From: Pseudomonas fluorescens
GTDB lineage: Bacteria; Pseudomonadota; Alphaproteobacteria; UBA2136; UBA6156
Length of the DNA: 64,000 nucleotides
Direction: 5' to 3'
Assembly (NCBI GenBank): GCA_003241595.1
Contig: QFOU01000001.1
Coordinates: 1 to 64,000 of the forward strand
This document shows, piece by piece, positions 34,723-42,991 of this stretch. Position 1 is the first letter of the stretch; each line of letters begins with the position of its first letter. A program made the position numbers and the translations under genes. Below the pieces are notes generated by a model. That model did no database searches. It was given only the letters and a program-made list of their open reading frames with translations, and was not told the origin of the DNA.

Positions 34723-34857
34723 GGCCAACATTTTCACACCCAGCATCGAGACCTGAACTTTTCCCCCTTCCCCTACCAAACTTTCATCGGCCCTATGGCT
34801 TTTTCATGTATCGTTTTGTTTGTTGTCGATACTCCAACCTCCAGAGGAGACACTCGC

Positions 34858-35055
34858 ATGACCATCACCGAGAGCAACCTTAGCCTTGAAAACCTTCAGC
34901 AGACCCTGAAAGCCATGCGCAAAGAGCGCGGCCCCATCAGTGTCGAGGACTATCGGAAGCTGCGTTTTTTGGCGCGCAGCTTCAACAAGGCCTGCCCTCA
35001 CGCCCAGATATGGGCGGAAGAGAAGGTGAACATCTACAACGCGACGCGACACTGA
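34858..35055 (+). CDS. Small 65-residue protein, unknown function
   Basis: The product MTITESNLSLENLQ... ends in YNATRH. SD GAGGAG lies 8 bases before the ATG at 34858, and a terminator follows the stop, so a real gene is likely. It is helical and polar, with a basic C-terminal half (DYRKLRFLARSFNKAC). No family recognised. Its transcript probably starts at 34678, so the leader is about 180 bases. Confidence 0.65.
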   Translation: MTITESNLSLENLQQTLKAMRKERGPISVEDYRKLRFLARSFNKACPHAQIWAEEKVNIYNATRH

Positions 35056-35079
35056 GCGGCGACCCCTGATTGCGATGAT

Positions 35080-35112
35080 AAGACCCCCGTGCTGGCGGGG
35101 GTCTTTCTTTTT
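35080..35112 (+). terminator. Intrinsic terminator after the 65-residue gene
   Basis: AAGACCCCCG / CGGGGGTCTT stem, TGCTGG loop, then TTCTTTTT. Convergent with the MnmC-like gene. Confidence 0.88.
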
Positions 35113-35117
35113 GCCGA

Positions 35118-35783
35118 CTAGTCTGGAGTGCGGGCGGGCTTGTGGGCCGCGAGCATGTGGAATTTAGGGTAGTGGCCTTTGACTTTTTGTGTATGGAAGC
35201 CGGCGCTACCAAGGGCATTCCGTACCGCACGCGCCACGCTGTAGGTGGTGGCCGTGCCGCCGGAGGTGGTGTGGGCGTAGATGTGATGAAAGAGGGATTC
35301 GCTCCAGAGCGCGGGATTGACGTCGGCACTAAAGCCATCGAGGAACCACGCATGCGCGGGATGGGGATGGGTGAGGATGCCCTGAGTGGCATCGCCGATG
35401 TAGAGGTGGAGGGTGACGCCTTCGAGGGTGATGAGATTCCAGCCGTGGGTGGAGGTGTAGGCGGTGCGGAGTTGGGTAGCGAGCGGTTGGAGTTCGGGTG
35501 GGAAAGCGGCGTGGATGGGCTCGAGTTCGGTGAGGCTGAGCGGGTGGAGTTCGTAGCTGATGAAGGTGAGTGGTGTGCCGGTGTGGCACGCGAGTGCCCA
35601 TGTGAGGAGGAAGGTGAGGCCGGTGCCGAAGCCGAGTTCGGCCACCGTGAACGGCTGGGTGGAGAAGCGCGCGGGCAGGTGGTTGCCGTGGAGGTAGGTG
35701 TGGGCTTTTTCGGCGGGGCCGGATGCAAGCAGCGACCAGTAGTGCTGGTTGAAGTGGGGGCTGTGGGGGTGGGTGAGGTGCAT
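35118..35783 (-). CDS. MnmC/MnmD-type tRNA 5-(aminomethyl)-2-thiouridine methyltransferase domain protein
   Basis: The 221-residue protein corresponds to the DUF752/MnmC N-terminal methyltransferase domain alone, without the FAD oxidase half, so it is of the MnmD type. Motifs are VAELGFGTGLTFLLTWAL (SAM-binding loop, about residue 48), ISYELHPLSL, and the characteristic HAWFLDGFSADVNPALWS, where the family has DGFxPxxNPxxW. It should methylate the wobble-uridine modification of certain tRNAs. There is no partner oxidase in view. No obvious SD before the ATG. Confidence 0.88.
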   Translation of the reverse strand: MHLTHPHSPHFNQHYWSLLASGPAEKAHTYLHGNHLPARFSTQPFTVAELGFGTGLTFLLTWALACHTGTPLTFISYELHPLSLTELEPIHAAFPPELQPLATQLRTAYTSTHGWNLITLEGVTLHLYIGDATQGILTHPHPAHAWFLDGFSADVNPALWSESLFHHIYAHTTSGGTATTYSVARAVRNALGSAGFHTQKVKGHYPKFHMLAAHKPARTPD

Positions 35784-35828
35784 TAGTTATTTCTTAAAAT
35801 TAACCTAAACGAAAAATTGAGTAATTTT

Positions 35829-36752
35829 TTAAATTTCTGGTAATGCCAATTCGCCATTTTCATGAAGAAACGTTTTTGTTTTATACGAAAAATAAAATTT
35901 AGGTCTAAAATGATTGCGCACAAATCCTGCCAATGAATCGTTTGGTACCGCAATACCATACTTAGCTTTCTCTAAAATTCCTCTATTAATCAACCTAACA
36001 ATTTGTTTATCAGTTTTTTTAATAAAATCATTAAAATAATTAGGAATGCTTGATACTAATATTACGCTAGACGGGCTAGTTGGTAAAACAGCTACTCCTT
36101 TTGGATAACGATCTTTGATTGTTGAGGGCAAAAAAGACGGCAATGTAAGTACATCACTCAGCAAAAACGCTTCGCTAGAAAACAACGGTAAGCGATAAAA
36201 CATATAATCAGCCTTTTCCAAACCTTCTAGAGCTTTAGTATCGGCTAGAGTAGCTCCCAATAAATAACGTATCATATCATCTATACTATCCATCCGACCA
36301 TTGAGGAGCTGAAAAGATTCAGGTAAGGAGCGCCCCTCTTCGTCTATTAAATTAACAAACTTTTGGAGTGCCCATTTGATACTTTCCGGATGGCGCACGA
36401 AATGAAGCCTTATTAAAGACCTAATCGTTTCTTTCTCGCTATCTTTAGTTATCTTTAAAAATCTCTCATAAGGAGCCTCAGAATAGCGTTTAATTAGATT
36501 CCCCGCTTGAGGCTCAACAATACTAGGAGCATCATGTTCTAAGTAGCGTTTTAACGATATATTTTCGATATTAGCTCTAATTGTATATAAATCTGGCCAA
36601 CAAAAACTATGACTAGGCCCCCTGCGCAATGCTATTAAATCAGGGCGATACTCATCCCTACAAATAATATTCAAATGACCGTCATCCACCGCCCAATTTT
36701 TGACAATAAACTTAGATACGTAATGCTGCATTTCCATTCGAAAACAATCCAT
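35829..36752 (-). CDS. DUF4238 protein, AT-rich likely acquired gene
   Basis: The product of 307 residues begins near MQHYVSKFIVKNWA, the DUF4238 hallmark (HYVPxFxLKxF pattern), followed by a WPDLYTIRANIENISLKRYL segment. Later sections (FLLSDVLTLP, GVAVLPTSPSSVILVSS) resemble the second half of the family. DUF4238 proteins have no established function; many lie in accessory DNA. Base composition is strikingly AT-rich compared with both neighbours, and codon choice differs, which supports recent gain. The start may be 36752 or 36737. It is a single gene with no flanking transposase, integrase or repeats visible. Confidence 0.75.
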   Translation of the reverse strand: MDCFRMEMQHYVSKFIVKNWAVDDGHLNIICRDEYRPDLIALRRGPSHSFCWPDLYTIRANIENISLKRYLEHDAPSIVEPQAGNLIKRYSEAPYERFLKITKDSEKETIRSLIRLHFVRHPESIKWALQKFVNLIDEEGRSLPESFQLLNGRMDSIDDMIRYLLGATLADTKALEGLEKADYMFYRLPLFSSEAFLLSDVLTLPSFLPSTIKDRYPKGVAVLPTSPSSVILVSSIPNYFNDFIKKTDKQIVRLINRGILEKAKYGIAVPNDSLAGFVRNHFRPKFYFSYKTKTFLHENGELALPEI

Positions 36753-36910
36753 TTGAATACATGTTTAGAGATTACTATAGATTCACTTCTCTATTGCGAA
36801 CAAAATTAAATATTACTCGCAAATGCTATGAGTAATGGCGGCGGCGTTGACGGGGTAGGGCTTTTCTTTAATACATTTTACAGTTGCAGCAAGTGAGAGG
36901 GACTGTTCCC

Positions 36911-37921
36911 GTGATTAACAGTTTAACTTCGTTCCGGTTTATTACGGCGTTGGTGGTGTTTCTTTTCCATTGCCAAATCCACTTCGGGTTGGATTTTGGG
37001 GTGAAGTTCGTCAATAAGTTCCTGTCGCATGGGGCGGTGTTCATGACCGGATTCTTTGTGCTCTCCGGCTTTATTATGACCCATGTGTACCAGAACTGGG
37101 ATTTTGGGAAGCAGCAGAGCATTTTCGGGTATTACCTGAAGCGGTTCGCCAAAATCTATCCGGTGTATATCGTGGCGACGTTCGCGTTCTTCCTCTTCTT
37201 TGCCGAGGATTATACCGGCCAGCAGTGGGGGCAAATTGCGGTGAATGACCTGTTTTTAACGCAGGGCTTTTTTGCGAGCATGTTCCATTTGGGGCTGAAT
37301 GGCGGGACATGGTCGCTGTCGGTCGAGATGTTCCTGTACGCGTTATTCCCATTGCTGATGCTGGCTTCGGGCAAGTCGCCGAAGATCCTGTGGGTGGCGC
37401 TGGTGCTGACATTGATCGTGGTGTTGAACGTGGCCTTTGACGACAAAGCCTATACGTATGCAAACCCCGTCATGCGTCTGGGTGATTTTATGGCGGGGAT
37501 GGGGTTTTATGCCATCAAGGACAAGCCGATCTTTAAGAAGGCATGGTTCCATATTCTGATGGTGGTTCTGCTGGTGGCGGCCACCGCTTTGATCTCCACC
37601 CACAAGTACATGGCATGGCAGACGCTGGCGGTGTTCCTGTTCGGTGCGTGGATCGCGTGCGTGTATCACTCGACCTCGGTGGTTTATAACAACAAGCCAA
37701 TGGTTTATTTGGGTTTGATCAGCTACTCGTTTTATGTATGGCAGTTTGCGGCGATCGAAGCCGGGCGGAGTGTGCTGCATCTGGGTGGGTATCAGGTGTC
37801 GCTGATGGCGTTTATTCTGAATGTGAGTTTATCGGTGCTGTCGTATCACTTGCTGGAAGAACCGGCGCGCGGGGCGATTCTGAAACGCTGGGGCAAACGG
37901 AACACCCGTGTGATCGCTTAA
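36911..37921 (+). CDS. Acyltransferase family 3 membrane protein
   Basis: The product of about 336 residues has about ten membrane helices and the acyltransferase 3 (OafA/NolL type) motifs. INSLTSFRFITALVVFLFH carries the catalytic His, FMTGFFVLSGFIM carries the FFxxSGF motif, and RFAKIYPVYI contains the conserved Arg. SVEMFLYALFPL with WS upstream is also typical. Such enzymes transfer acetyl or similar groups to polysaccharides, LPS or lipids. The GTG at 36911 is chosen because GAGAGGG is 9-10 bases upstream; a TTG at 36884 extends the frame. No glycan cluster is adjacent. Confidence 0.88.
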   Translation: MINSLTSFRFITALVVFLFHCQIHFGLDFGVKFVNKFLSHGAVFMTGFFVLSGFIMTHVYQNWDFGKQQSIFGYYLKRFAKIYPVYIVATFAFFLFFAEDYTGQQWGQIAVNDLFLTQGFFASMFHLGLNGGTWSLSVEMFLYALFPLLMLASGKSPKILWVALVLTLIVVLNVAFDDKAYTYANPVMRLGDFMAGMGFYAIKDKPIFKKAWFHILMVVLLVAATALISTHKYMAWQTLAVFLFGAWIACVYHSTSVVYNNKPMVYLGLISYSFYVWQFAAIEAGRSVLHLGGYQVSLMAFILNVSLSVLSYHLLEEPARGAILKRWGKRNTRVIA

Positions 37922-37944
37922 GCGAGACCCGTCACTCTCCGGCC

Positions 37945-38805
37945 CTAAGGGGCCGGATAGATTTTGAGGAGGCTGATCTCTGGCGGGGTAAGGAAGCGGA
38001 CGGGCAGCAGGCTGGTGCCGATGCCGCTGCCGACGAAGAGCTGCTTGGCGCCTTCCGTAATATGCCCCAGCGCGTAACGCTGGCCGTAGTTGGACGGCAG
38101 CACCGGACGGCCGAGGAACGGGATATAGACCTGCCCCCCATGGGTGTGGCCGGCAAAGGTGAGTGTGGCGGCATCCGGCAGTTCCGGCAGGATGTCCGGC
38201 GTATGTGTGAGCACCAGATTGGGGCCATTGGCGGGCACGCCGGCAAACGCGGCTTCGATATTATTGCGACGCTCGGAGAAATCGGACACGCCGACCAGCC
38301 AGATGGGATGACCGTTGAGGGTAAGTTGGTGCGAAGTGTTCTCGAGCATGGGGATGCCGTGTGCGGCGAACTGCTCCTTCATCCGCGGGCCGTTATCCCA
38401 CCAGTCATGGTTCCCTAAGATACCGTAGACCCCGTATTTGGCTTTGAGTTGGCCGAGGATGGGGATGATCTGTTCGGAGGGCACATGGCGTCCGCCCAAG
38501 CCGCCTTGCACGACATAATCGCCCCCCATCAGGATGAGATCGGGCGTGCGGGCGTTGGTACGGTCGACCACGCGCTGGAGTTTGGCGAGATCGACATGAA
38601 GGCTCCCGACGTGGGGATCGGTTACGAAGGCGATGGTGAAACCGGCGAGGTCGGCCGGCCAGTCCTTGAGGTGGATCTCGTACTCCTTGACCACGAGTTG
38701 GCGGGGTTCGATCCAGAAGGCCCATATTCCTAAGCCCAGACCAAGAAGAACCGGTATCAGTGCCAGTTTAAGGGCCAGCGTGAGGACGGAACGCGAGAGC
38801 GGCAT
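37945..38805 (-). CDS. Membrane-anchored metallophosphoesterase
   Basis: The 286-residue protein has one N-terminal membrane helix (about residues 6-28) and a calcineurin-like phosphoesterase domain. All five metal motifs are present: FVTDPHVG, MGGDYV, YGILGNHDWWDN, LVLTHTPD and LTFAGHTHGGQ. The type with a hydrophobic anchor resembles YkuE/YaeI-like lipid or nucleotide phosphoesterases. Its start is 33 bases downstream of tRNA-Arg on the same strand, so it may be co-transcribed with the tRNA. No SD is evident, and a TAAGGT hexamer 7 bases before the ATG could be a -10, though no good -35 accompanies it. Confidence 0.88.
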   Translation of the reverse strand: MPLSRSVLTLALKLALIPVLLGLGLGIWAFWIEPRQLVVKEYEIHLKDWPADLAGFTIAFVTDPHVGSLHVDLAKLQRVVDRTNARTPDLILMGGDYVVQGGLGGRHVPSEQIIPILGQLKAKYGVYGILGNHDWWDNGPRMKEQFAAHGIPMLENTSHQLTLNGHPIWLVGVSDFSERRNNIEAAFAGVPANGPNLVLTHTPDILPELPDAATLTFAGHTHGGQVYIPFLGRPVLPSNYGQRYALGHITEGAKQLFVGSGIGTSLLPVRFLTPPEISLLKIYPAP

Positions 38806-38837
38806 GCGTGAGACCTTATTGAGGGTGATATCTTGTT

Positions 38838-38912
38838 TGGTGCCCCTGGCCGGAATCGAACCGGCATTTAGAACTTAGGAGGTTCTCGTCCTATCCATTG
38901 AACGACAGCGGC
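38838..38912 (-). tRNA. tRNA-Arg (anticodon CCT)
   Basis: A 75-base tRNA on the minus strand, including encoded CCA. The acceptor GCCGCTG pairs with CAGGGGC except for one G:G mismatch; the discriminator is A. D-stem GTTC/GGAC, anticodon stem AGAAC/GTTCT with loop CTCCTAA (anticodon CCT, reading AGG), and T-arm GCCGG-TTCGATT-CCGGC are all well formed. Confidence 0.93.
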
Positions 38913-38965
38913 GCGCATCCCTTTTGGCGGAGGATAGGTTGCTGGTCAAGTAGAGCTTGATTTGC

Positions 38966-38971
38966 TAGGGT
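38966..38971 (+). promoter_or_regulatory. Predicted -10 of the nuclease gene, leaderless
   Basis: TAGGGT at 38966-38971 is followed by exactly 7 bases and the ATG, as for pyk and pip. The -35 is weak (TGGTCA at the 17-base position). No SD is present. Confidence 0.45.
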
Positions 38972-38978
38972 ATGCGCC

Positions 38979-39767
38979 ATGTTGCGCTTCGCTTGTTTAT
39001 TCATGGTATTGGCCGTCTGCGAAAGCAGCTGGGCGGCGGATGTTTCCGGTACATCTTTTAGTGGGCGCGTGGTGCGCGTACTGGATGGTGACACGTTGAT
39101 CCTGGAGGGTGACCGTCGCGTGCGTTTGCTGGATATCAACACCCCCGAACTTTCCCACGATGGTGAACCGGCGGAAGCGGGTGCGGCGGCCGCGGCGGAT
39201 GCGTTGCGGCGGCTGACGTTTGGTCAGGATGTGCGCGTGGTGCAGGGCCCGCAGGCCAAGGATCGGTTTGATCGGTTGTTGGGACAGGTGTATCTGAGCA
39301 GTGGTGGCTGGGTGAACGGCACGCTGGTGCGGGATGGCTATGCGCATGTTTATACGTTTGCGGATAATGCGCTGCATCCGCAGGAATTGCTGGCGTATGA
39401 GGCGCAGGCGCGGGCGGCCAAGAAGGGTATTTGGGCGCAGCCGCGCTGGGCAGTGCGGGATGCGACCAAATGCTGTGCGAAGAGTGATATCGGGACCTTC
39501 CAGCTGGTGCAGGGCAAGGTGTTGAGTGCCATGTTCGTGAAGAAGAGCAAGGGCGGGCGGACGTATCTGAATTTTGGTGAGGATTGGCGCACCGACTTTA
39601 GCGTGTTTGTGGACAGCAAGGATGCCAAATGGTTTAAGAAGGCAGGTATCGCCAATATCGCCGACCATTACCGCGGTAAGACCGTGCGCGTGCGCGGGCA
39701 TCTTCAGCCGGTGAACGGGGTGTTGGTACGGGTGACACATCCGGCGCAAGTTGAGATTTTAGACTAA
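38979..39767 (+). CDS. Secreted thermonuclease (SNase)-domain protein
   Basis: The 262-residue protein has a signal peptide (residues 1-20) and a staphylococcal-nuclease fold (about 25-140). The catalytic layout is preserved: Asp36/Asp38 in VLDGDTL, Arg49 and Glu57 in RLLDINTPE, and Arg99 in KDRFDRLLGQVY. The extra C-terminal part (145-262) starts with a Cys pair (TKCCAK) and resembles an OB-like beta domain (TFQLVQGKV... RVRGHLQP). A periplasmic or extracellular nuclease is probable. It runs 24 bases ahead of mutS, perhaps co-transcribed. Confidence 0.88.
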   Translation: MLRFACLFMVLAVCESSWAADVSGTSFSGRVVRVLDGDTLILEGDRRVRLLDINTPELSHDGEPAEAGAAAAADALRRLTFGQDVRVVQGPQAKDRFDRLLGQVYLSSGGWVNGTLVRDGYAHVYTFADNALHPQELLAYEAQARAAKKGIWAQPRWAVRDATKCCAKSDIGTFQLVQGKVLSAMFVKKSKGGRTYLNFGEDWRTDFSVFVDSKDAKWFKKAGIANIADHYRGKTVRVRGHLQPVNGVLVRVTHPAQVEILD

Positions 39768-39791
39768 GGTTTTTAAAGGGGGAGCACGAGT

Positions 39792-42377
39792 ATGGTGAAA
39801 GAAGACACTCCGTTAATGCGTCAGTACACGGCGGCGAAAGCGCAGCACCCGGATGCCATCGTATTTTTGCGGATGGGGGACTTTTACGAAATGTGGGGCG
39901 ACGATGCCATTGCCGGTAGCGAAGCCATGCAGATCACGCTAACCCGTCGGCGCAGTGCCAAGGAAGGCGATGAAGGGATTCCGATGTGCGGTGTGCCGCA
40001 CCATGCGGCGGAGGGGTATATCGGCAAGTTGCTCCAGCAGGGATTCAAGGTGGCGCTGGTGGAGCAGATGGAGTCTCCGGAAGAGGCCAAGAAAGCCCGT
40101 GGCAGTGGGGCGGTGGTACGCCGTGAAGTGGTGCGATTGTTTACGCCGGGCACGCTGACCGAGGATGCGTATCTGGGTGGGAATGCGGCGAAGTATCTGG
40201 TGTCGGTGGGATTCAACAGTGGTGGCGAGCGTCCGGAAGGTGCGGTGAGCTGGCTGGACATGAGCACCGGTGACGTGGGTGTGCGCGTGGTAACGGGGGC
40301 CAATGTAGCCAGCGTGCTGGCCGCGTTGCCGATCGGGGAAATTGTAGTGGGCGACCATGTGGATGAGGCGTGGTTGGCCGGTATCTCGCGCCGGTTGGTG
40401 AATGCCCAGAGCGGTTTGTTTGCACGCAGTACGGCGGAAGCGGCGATCAAGCGCGCGTATGGCGTGGGTGATTTGGGCGGGCTTGGGTTGCCGAACGACG
40501 CGGCGATTGCGACTGTAGGTGCGTTGATCGGGTACGCGGAACTGACGCAGGTGGGCAAATTGCCGGGGTTGCGGATGCCGGCGGTTGTGACCGGACGCAG
40601 CCGGATGAGCATTGATCCTTCCACACGGAAGAATCTGGAGTTGACCGAGAGTTTGGGTGGCAAGCGCGCGGACAGCCTGCTCGGGATTCTGGACAAATGC
40701 GTGACCGGTGCCGGTGCGCGGTTGCTGGCGCGCTGGGTGGCCGAGCCGTTGCTGGATGTGAGTGAGATTACGCGGCGGCAGGATGCGGTAGCGCAGTTGG
40801 CGGCCCCCGCCCTGCGAACTCAGGTGCGTGATCTGTTACGCGATACGGGCGATGTGGCGCGGTGTGTGAGCCGTCTGCTGTTGGGACGTGGTGGGCCACG
40901 GGATCTGGGTGTGCTACGGGCCACCGGTGCGGCGTTGCCGAAGTTGCAAAATGCTTTGGCAGGATGTGACGGGCTGTTGAAGGTTCAGGTGGAAGGCATG
41001 GCCGGACTGGAGCCACTGACCGAGTTGTTGAGCCGTGCGTTGGCGGAAGAGCCCCTGCCCGCGTTGGTACGTGATGGTGGATTTGTGGCCGATGGCTATG
41101 ACACAGATTTGGATGCGTACCGTGTATTGGTGACCGATGGCAACCGGTTATTGCAGGAGTTGGAGGCGCGGGAAAGCGCTTCGGGGATTCCCTTAAAACT
41201 GCGGTATAACCAAGTGTGGGGATATTACCTCGAAATTACCAAGCAACATGAGAGCAAGGTGCCCAGCCACTGGTTGCACCGCCAGACGACGACGCAGACG
41301 CACCGGTATTCCACGCCGGAATTGATGAGTTTGGAGCGCGAGCTGGGCAGTGCCGGGGCCAAGGCGCAGAAGCGTGAGGAAGAGATTCTGGCGCAGTTGG
41401 TGGATGGCGTGCGCGGAGCGAGTTATCCGTTACTTTCCGCCAGTGAAGCGTTGGCCACGCTGGATGTATTAGCGGGCATGGCGGAAGTGGCCGTGCGGCA
41501 TGGCTGGGTGCGTCCGGTGGTGGATGACAGCAGCGCGTTCGTCATCGAAGGCGGATGCCACCCTGTGGTTTCCAGCAAGGTCAGTGAGTTTGTGCCGAAC
41601 GGATGTGAGCTTTCCGGTGGGCAGTTGTGGTTGCTGACGGGTCCGAACATGGCGGGTAAGAGTACTTTCCTGCGGCAGAACGCGTTGCTGACCATTCTGG
41701 CGCAGATGGGTAGTTTTGTGCCGGCCAAAGCCGCGCATATCGGGGTAGCGGATGCGGTGTTCTCCCGTATTGGTGCTGCCGATGACCTGGCGGCGGGGCA
41801 GAGTACCTTCATGGTGGAAATGGTGGAGACGGCGCAGATTCTGAACCGTGCGACCAGCCGGAGCCTGGTGATTCTGGACGAATTAGGCCGTGGCACCGCA
41901 ACCTATGACGGGTTGGCGATCGCGTGGGCCTGTGTGGAAGATGTGGTGAGCCGGATTGGCTGCCGCACGCTGTTTGCCACCCACTATCATGAGCTGACCG
42001 CGTTGGAAGCGCAGATGGACAACGTAAGTTGCTGGCAGGTGGCCGTGCGCGAGTGGAAGGGCGAGATCGTCTTCCTGCATGAAGTGAAGCGCGGGGCCGC
42101 GGCGGGCAGTTATGGCGTGCAGGTGGCGAAGTTGGCCGGTGTGCCGAACCAAGTGGTGAAACGCGCGGACAGCTTGCTGGACGGATTCCTGAAAGTGGCG
42201 CGCAACAAGGGTGTGGTGCGGGTGGATGAGTTGAGTTTGTTCAGCGCTCCCGTGGCCACACCGGTGGCGCTGATGAAGACCGAGGTGGAAGAGCGGTTGA
42301 AGGGGCTGGATGTGGATGGGCTAAGTGCGCGGGAGGCGTTGGAGGAGTTGTATAAGCTGCGGGGGATGGTGAATTAG
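39792..42377 (+). CDS. mutS: DNA mismatch repair protein MutS
   Basis: The 861-residue protein recognises mismatches and starts repair with MutL. The mismatch-reading motif GDFYEM (Phe31, Glu33) is at the N-terminus. The ATPase domain has Walker A TGPNMAGKST (about 616-625), Walker B VILDELGRG (about 692-700), and the helix-turn end GVPNQVVKRADSLL. All expected domains (connector, lever, clamp) fit by length. SD GGGGGAG lies 7 bases before the ATG. A terminator follows directly. Confidence 0.97.
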   Translation: MVKEDTPLMRQYTAAKAQHPDAIVFLRMGDFYEMWGDDAIAGSEAMQITLTRRRSAKEGDEGIPMCGVPHHAAEGYIGKLLQQGFKVALVEQMESPEEAKKARGSGAVVRREVVRLFTPGTLTEDAYLGGNAAKYLVSVGFNSGGERPEGAVSWLDMSTGDVGVRVVTGANVASVLAALPIGEIVVGDHVDEAWLAGISRRLVNAQSGLFARSTAEAAIKRAYGVGDLGGLGLPNDAAIATVGALIGYAELTQVGKLPGLRMPAVVTGRSRMSIDPSTRKNLELTESLGGKRADSLLGILDKCVTGAGARLLARWVAEPLLDVSEITRRQDAVAQLAAPALRTQVRDLLRDTGDVARCVSRLLLGRGGPRDLGVLRATGAALPKLQNALAGCDGLLKVQVEGMAGLEPLTELLSRALAEEPLPALVRDGGFVADGYDTDLDAYRVLVTDGNRLLQELEARESASGIPLKLRYNQVWGYYLEITKQHESKVPSHWLHRQTTTQTHRYSTPELMSLERELGSAGAKAQKREEEILAQLVDGVRGASYPLLSASEALATLDVLAGMAEVAVRHGWVRPVVDDSSAFVIEGGCHPVVSSKVSEFVPNGCELSGGQLWLLTGPNMAGKSTFLRQNALLTILAQMGSFVPAKAAHIGVADAVFSRIGAADDLAAGQSTFMVEMVETAQILNRATSRSLVILDELGRGTATYDGLAIAWACVEDVVSRIGCRTLFATHYHELTALEAQMDNVSCWQVAVREWKGEIVFLHEVKRGAAAGSYGVQVAKLAGVPNQVVKRADSLLDGFLKVARNKGVVRVDELSLFSAPVATPVALMKTEVEERLKGLDVDGLSAREALEELYKLRGMVN

Positions 42378-42378
42378 G

Positions 42379-42411
42379 AAAACCGGCTGCACCTTTCGGG
42401 CAGCCGGTTTT
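42379..42411 (+). terminator. Intrinsic terminator of mutS
   Basis: AAAACCGGCTGC / GCAGCCGGTTTT 12-base perfect stem, nine-base loop, T tract. Confidence 0.9.
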
Positions 42412-42436
42412 TTCAGAGATAAACAATACTCGATAA

Positions 42437-42832
42437 TCAAGCTGCTTTGGGCTTGGCGAGTGGCGACTCGGCGGGGACGATGATGCGGCCGACTTCGTTG
42501 ACGATATAGTGGACGCGGCCATTTTCGATACGCTGATAGACTGAATCCGGGTACCCTTTGTGGATGCGGCCCGACAGCTTGGACAGGGTTTCTGGAGCCG
42601 TGATCTCCATATCGGCAATGGTGACTACGCCGGGAATCGGCCACTGGCTGACGATGTAGACCTCTGCTTCGACCGCCACCATGACCACCTGAGTGGCACT
42701 GAGCACCTCGTTCAGATGCTTGTCCATCCAGTCGGTCTCGCAATTGTTGGCAAAATCGGCCGTAATCTTGGTGCCCGATACGGTGAGGCCGTAGACGATG
42801 AGAGGTTCAATCCACTTTTTCTCGGAAGTCAT
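42437..42832 (-). CDS. Small cytoplasmic protein with twin-promoter leader (unknown function)
   Basis: The 131-residue protein has no signal peptide. It starts MTSEKKWIEPLIVYGLTVSG and has a predicted beta-rich first half and an Ala/Lys/Pro tail. SD AAAGGAC lies 5-6 bases before the ATG. About 75 bases of leader contain a GGCTCCG-CAA-CGGAGCC hairpin just before the SD. The promoter and leader closely match those of the next gene on this strand (42992-43498), although the proteins are unrelated. Family not recognised. Confidence 0.65.
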   Translation of the reverse strand: MTSEKKWIEPLIVYGLTVSGTKITADFANNCETDWMDKHLNEVLSATQVVMVAVEAEVYIVSQWPIPGVVTIADMEITAPETLSKLSGRIHKGYPDSVYQRIENGRVHYIVNEVGRIIVPAESPLAKPKAA

Positions 42833-42915
42833 GACATGTCCTTTCGTGTCAAAGGCTCCGTTGCGGAGCCGTGAGGGTGGGCTCCGCAGCGTTCAAAACG
42901 ATGCGAATTAGGGTA

Positions 42916-42943
42916 AGTATGGGTCTGGTGGCGGGATTTGCAA
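42916..42943 (-). promoter_or_regulatory. Predicted promoter of the 131-residue gene (copy A)
   Basis: On the minus strand: -35 TTGCAA (42943-42938), 16-base spacer, -10 CATACT (42921-42916). The flanking and spacer bases are shared with copy B at 43577-43604. Confidence 0.6.
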
Positions 42944-42948
42944 GAGAC

Positions 42949-42984
42949 AACAATCGGCCACTCCTTACGGGGTGGCCGATTGTT
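42949..42984 (-). terminator. Hairpin terminator after the 168-residue exported protein gene
   Basis: A 16-base stem with one G:T pair (AACAATCGGCCACTCC against its partner) and a TTAC loop lies 7 bases past the stop codon. It has no long U tract. Confidence 0.65.
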
Positions 42985-42991
42985 ATGAAGA

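Noticed and set aside
35142..35786. Long Gly/Glu-rich plus-strand frame antisense to the MnmC-like gene
   Set aside because: The product is low-complexity and the minus strand encodes a recognisable methyltransferase domain.
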